From Daphnia carinata (taxonomy: Eukaryota; Arthropoda; Branchiopoda; Diplostraca; Daphniidae): 64,000 bases of DNA. The notes below the pieces were generated by a model that was not told the origin of the DNA, ran no database searches, and saw only the letters and a list, made by a program, of their open reading frames with translations. The position numbers were made by a program, and so were the translations under genes. Where the stretch lies: contig NC_081335.1 in assembly GCF_022539665.2 (NCBI RefSeq), positions 7,254,001 through 7,318,000 of the forward strand, written 5' to 3'. Below, one piece after another: positions 61,373-64,000 of this stretch. Within the stretch, counting starts at the first letter, position 1. Every line of letters starts with the position of its first letter.

Positions 61373-63784
61373 CCGCAGAGTGACGAAAAATATCCGGATT
61401 TCCTTTAACCGTTCTAAACCCAAGACCCAACGCTTTTAGTTTTTAACACGTTTTATTTGCATGTTCACTGCTTTTAATTTGTTATTCAATTTATCCATGA
61501 CTTGTTAATAGCGAATTTTAGCCAGCCATAATTTCAACGGCCTGATGCACTACTAGTTCCGACAGACGAACGAATAAAATATTTTACAATGTTGGAGCAT
61601 CTTTAACTATCAGTTGTCCTATAATCAACGCCTGTATAACGATCAGGCTCGGTCATTATGAAGCGAAACTGCCTATTCAACATAGGAACTCGTCGTTAGG
61701 AGCACCTATTCGACATGAGTGCTCTATAAGAACTCGTTGAATTGAAGTTGAATCTGTAGTATGTCAAGGCTTTTACACAAAAAAATGAGTCGGTAAACAA
61801 GTGGTTGGCAATTCGCAGAATTCTTGGCACACCCTGGACAAAATCTAGAATCTCCCAGAATTTTAGGTGGGCAATGGAAAATCACAAGAATCCCACAGAA
61901 TGTCGCGGAATATCCAGACTCTTGTGTTTTTTTTTTCACGGTAGGTAGCGCAAACCCATGTTATGTACTCAGCGGAGAATGATAAAAATAAAGTGGGCCA
62001 AAGATTTGAAAAGAAACAATGCAAAATTTAAAAAAAAAAGTTTTTTCTTTTTTTTTTTAGGAAATAATTTAGGTTTCTCAGAGGAACCCAAATAAACGTC
62101 TATTGGACATGTTCGAAATGTCTCAAAACGTTCCACAGCCCTTGGATCATCAAAACGGCTCTAACAAATTAAACTTCTCACGTCGAATTGCTAGGCAAAA
62201 GAGTATATTGTGCCATGGCAATATATCTAAATCGAATGTGGAACACCTTTCTCGCGTGATACCCAATACAGATCTAAACGTAACGCGTGTAACGGTTATC
62301 ATGCAGGGCTGTAGAAGTTTCTCAATACCATTCGTGCAACACAATTGAGAGGTGCAACTAAAGGCCTGTATATCGGAATGGACGTGTCCATAATCTGAAA
62401 TTTTATCCATTCCTTCGCGCTTTTCCCGAAATATTTGTCGTGAAATGCTACACAAGTTTTGCATTCGAGACTAAGGAAAATCCTATCGCACAGCTTAATG
62501 CTTTTAAGTTTTATTGTTTTGAATCTTTTCCCTGTTCAAAAAACGCCAAAGTCTCTGTATTTCTAGTGAGTGAAATGATGCCAAAATATTTTTTAAATGT
62601 CAAAAACTGGCTTCCTTGAACAACCAACCACAAAGTCTGATGCTAGTCTTTTCATTATTGCGTGCATCGTCAACTCAAAATAAAACTGTGACCTCCCTGC
62701 ATGTTTTGGATTTAATTTCGATACCAAGGAAAACCATGCACTATCCTTGCATCACACATTGTTTGCTGGAATTTAAAAAGCCGGAACCTAAATCAGGTAG
62801 ACAAAAGTGGCATACATTTTTTTCCCCATGCGCATTACGATTTATGAATAAGGAATGAATTTAGATACAAATAGCTCGCGTGCGACATAGGCTACAAATC
62901 AATCAACTATTGGGGTAGAGGAAGTATTTGATAAAATTGCAATAGGAAAATGAAAACAGGAAATACACGGAAAGCGAGTGGAAGGTGGATTACAAAAGAG
63001 AAAAAGCGTTGGTGCTCACTGTTCTATACATTCCCCAAATGATAGTTTGTGCAGTCAAAGCAAAACTGCAATCAAACTTCAAAGTGGGACTCTACAATAA
63101 AAACGTCTCCGACTTAAAAATGTATTTCTCTTACGTAACGTGCGGGCATCAACTATGTTTATCTTTACACTTGGTCCATACCATAAAATGGATTTTGATC
63201 GATAGCATCCGATAAATATATAGGCTATCCAAATTGTAAAAGCAACATTTTAACAAAAAAGAGCCGTGAGTTGCAGTAGCCTTCACCAGACTTTTTTTTC
63301 TCTGCATCCACTATACCTACTTTACGTCTTTTCCTCCTCTTTTATTAACGAGACTTTGTCTATTTTTTTTAATGGCTTATGTAGACAGAAAAGGGATGAG
63401 GAATAGAATTTTTTGCGCGAATGAGCCAATTAGTAAGGGGACAGTAAAAAAAAAGTCTTCAATAAAAGATGCAGAGACTCACGATTCTATGCCATTTCTG
63501 TACAGGTTTCTTTTACAAGCGGACCACGATTAAGAAATCTATTAACCATTGTCCGTTGACATTTACCGAAATATAATTAAAACATTGGCGCATTTCCACG
63601 GACTAAAACTTGTGTTGGTTAATTCCTCGGTAGAAATTTGGCAGCCGTCAAGCGAGCTTTCGATGCACTGTCAGTCAATGGTGGTTCAGAAGACTTATGG
63701 CAGAAGTCTATTGAGTGAACTCGAGAGAACTGTAAAGAAACAAATAGTTTTCTGTAACATTATTTTTGTCATGTAAATAAGACT
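61373..63784. other. No recognised gene downstream of CENP-I
   Basis: Only short frames. 62103-62348 (plus) and 62985-63215 (plus) reach 76-81 codons without motifs. AATAAA at 61576-61581 is a plausible CENP-I poly(A) signal about 200 bases after the stop. Short A/T runs near 62030-62060. Confidence 0.35.
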
Positions 63785-63795
63785 AAGGCCTTACA

Positions 63796-64000
63796 TTTGG
63801 TTCTGATTGCATTTGATCTGGAACTTGTTCATCTGCATACCAGTTCTTGTTAAACGTATCGATCGGATGTACAGGTGAGATAGTTGAAGGAGGATTTTTT
63901 AGAGCGATGTGACTAACTTTCGAGCTTTTGTTGGCTTTTGGCGTTTCCTTTTTGCAAAAATGAACTTTCACGACTATGTATACGACCAACAAGAGAAAGC
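63796..64000 (-). CDS. Partial exon: end of a membrane span and cytoplasmic tail
   Basis: From the window edge the minus strand reads FLLLVVYIVVKVHFCKK, the end of a hydrophobic span with a basic stop-transfer. A Lys/Ser/Pro-rich tail follows (KNPPSTISPVHPIDTFNKNW, YADEQVP). It can end at a donor (CAAAT before GTAAGG, 63795/63794) or run to a stop at 63783. A single-pass membrane protein is likely; the family cannot be named from this piece. Confidence 0.4.

Overview
The window looks like a repeat-saturated stretch of an arthropod nuclear genome. It is probably from a small crustacean, with a branchiopod such as a Daphnia relative the best guess. The reasons are: one intact host gene built of 16 short exons with 58-123 bp introns; nested DNA transposons, L1/Tx1-type LINEs, a DIRS-type element and Ty3/gypsy elements carrying env genes; and no bacterial or organellar features. 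Species assignment is inference.

Layout. 0-5 kb: remnants of a LINE ORF1, a broken DIRS-like tyrosine-recombinase retrotransposon and an unrecognised ORF. 5-9.8 kb: a decayed L1/Tx1-like LINE interrupted by a 578 bp TA-flanked MITE, then another LINE ORF1 fragment. 9.9-13.5 kb: a dispersed repeat followed by a dead hAT transposase, itself interrupted by a TIR element. 13.8-20.7 kb: more LINE pieces, a 1.25 kb element with ~370 bp inverted arms, a dispersed repeat (repeat X) with a decayed ankyrin segment, and an R2-like RT fragment. 20.7-29.6 kb: mostly unrecognised, with a second hAT remnant and second copies of dispersed repeats. 29.6-41.9 kb: a three-level nest. A LINE plus repeat X holds a MITE (TSD GTAC), which holds a nearly new 8,690 bp gypsy/errantivirus-like element (TSD ATAT, LTRs differing at 1 of 386 positions). 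42.1-50.7 kb: an older gypsy element with a repeat-rich promoter and leader, gag, pol and an unrelated type of glycoprotein ORF. 50.7-52.5 kb: a third gypsy pol fragment on the minus strand. 52.5-57.8 kb: a CIAO3/NARF-like exon, a hAT scrap, a possible membrane-protein exon, a hAT MITE (8 bp TSD) and a Mutator-type element (9 bp TSD).

57.9-61.4 kb holds the only complete host gene recognised: a 16-exon, 657-codon CENP-I (inner kinetochore) homologue on the plus strand. Its last intron carries a TTAA-flanked element, and a 9-bp-TSD element lies about 150 bp upstream of its start codon. A partial membrane-protein exon touches the right edge.

The mobile-element genes do not form one pathway. 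They are independent insertions whose boundaries, target duplications and empty-site comparisons give a relative chronology: LINE and repeat X first, then the MITE, then the gypsy element. Homologies were judged by eye from translated motifs, with no database search. Virus-derived gag, pol and env genes are described as they stand, breaks included.
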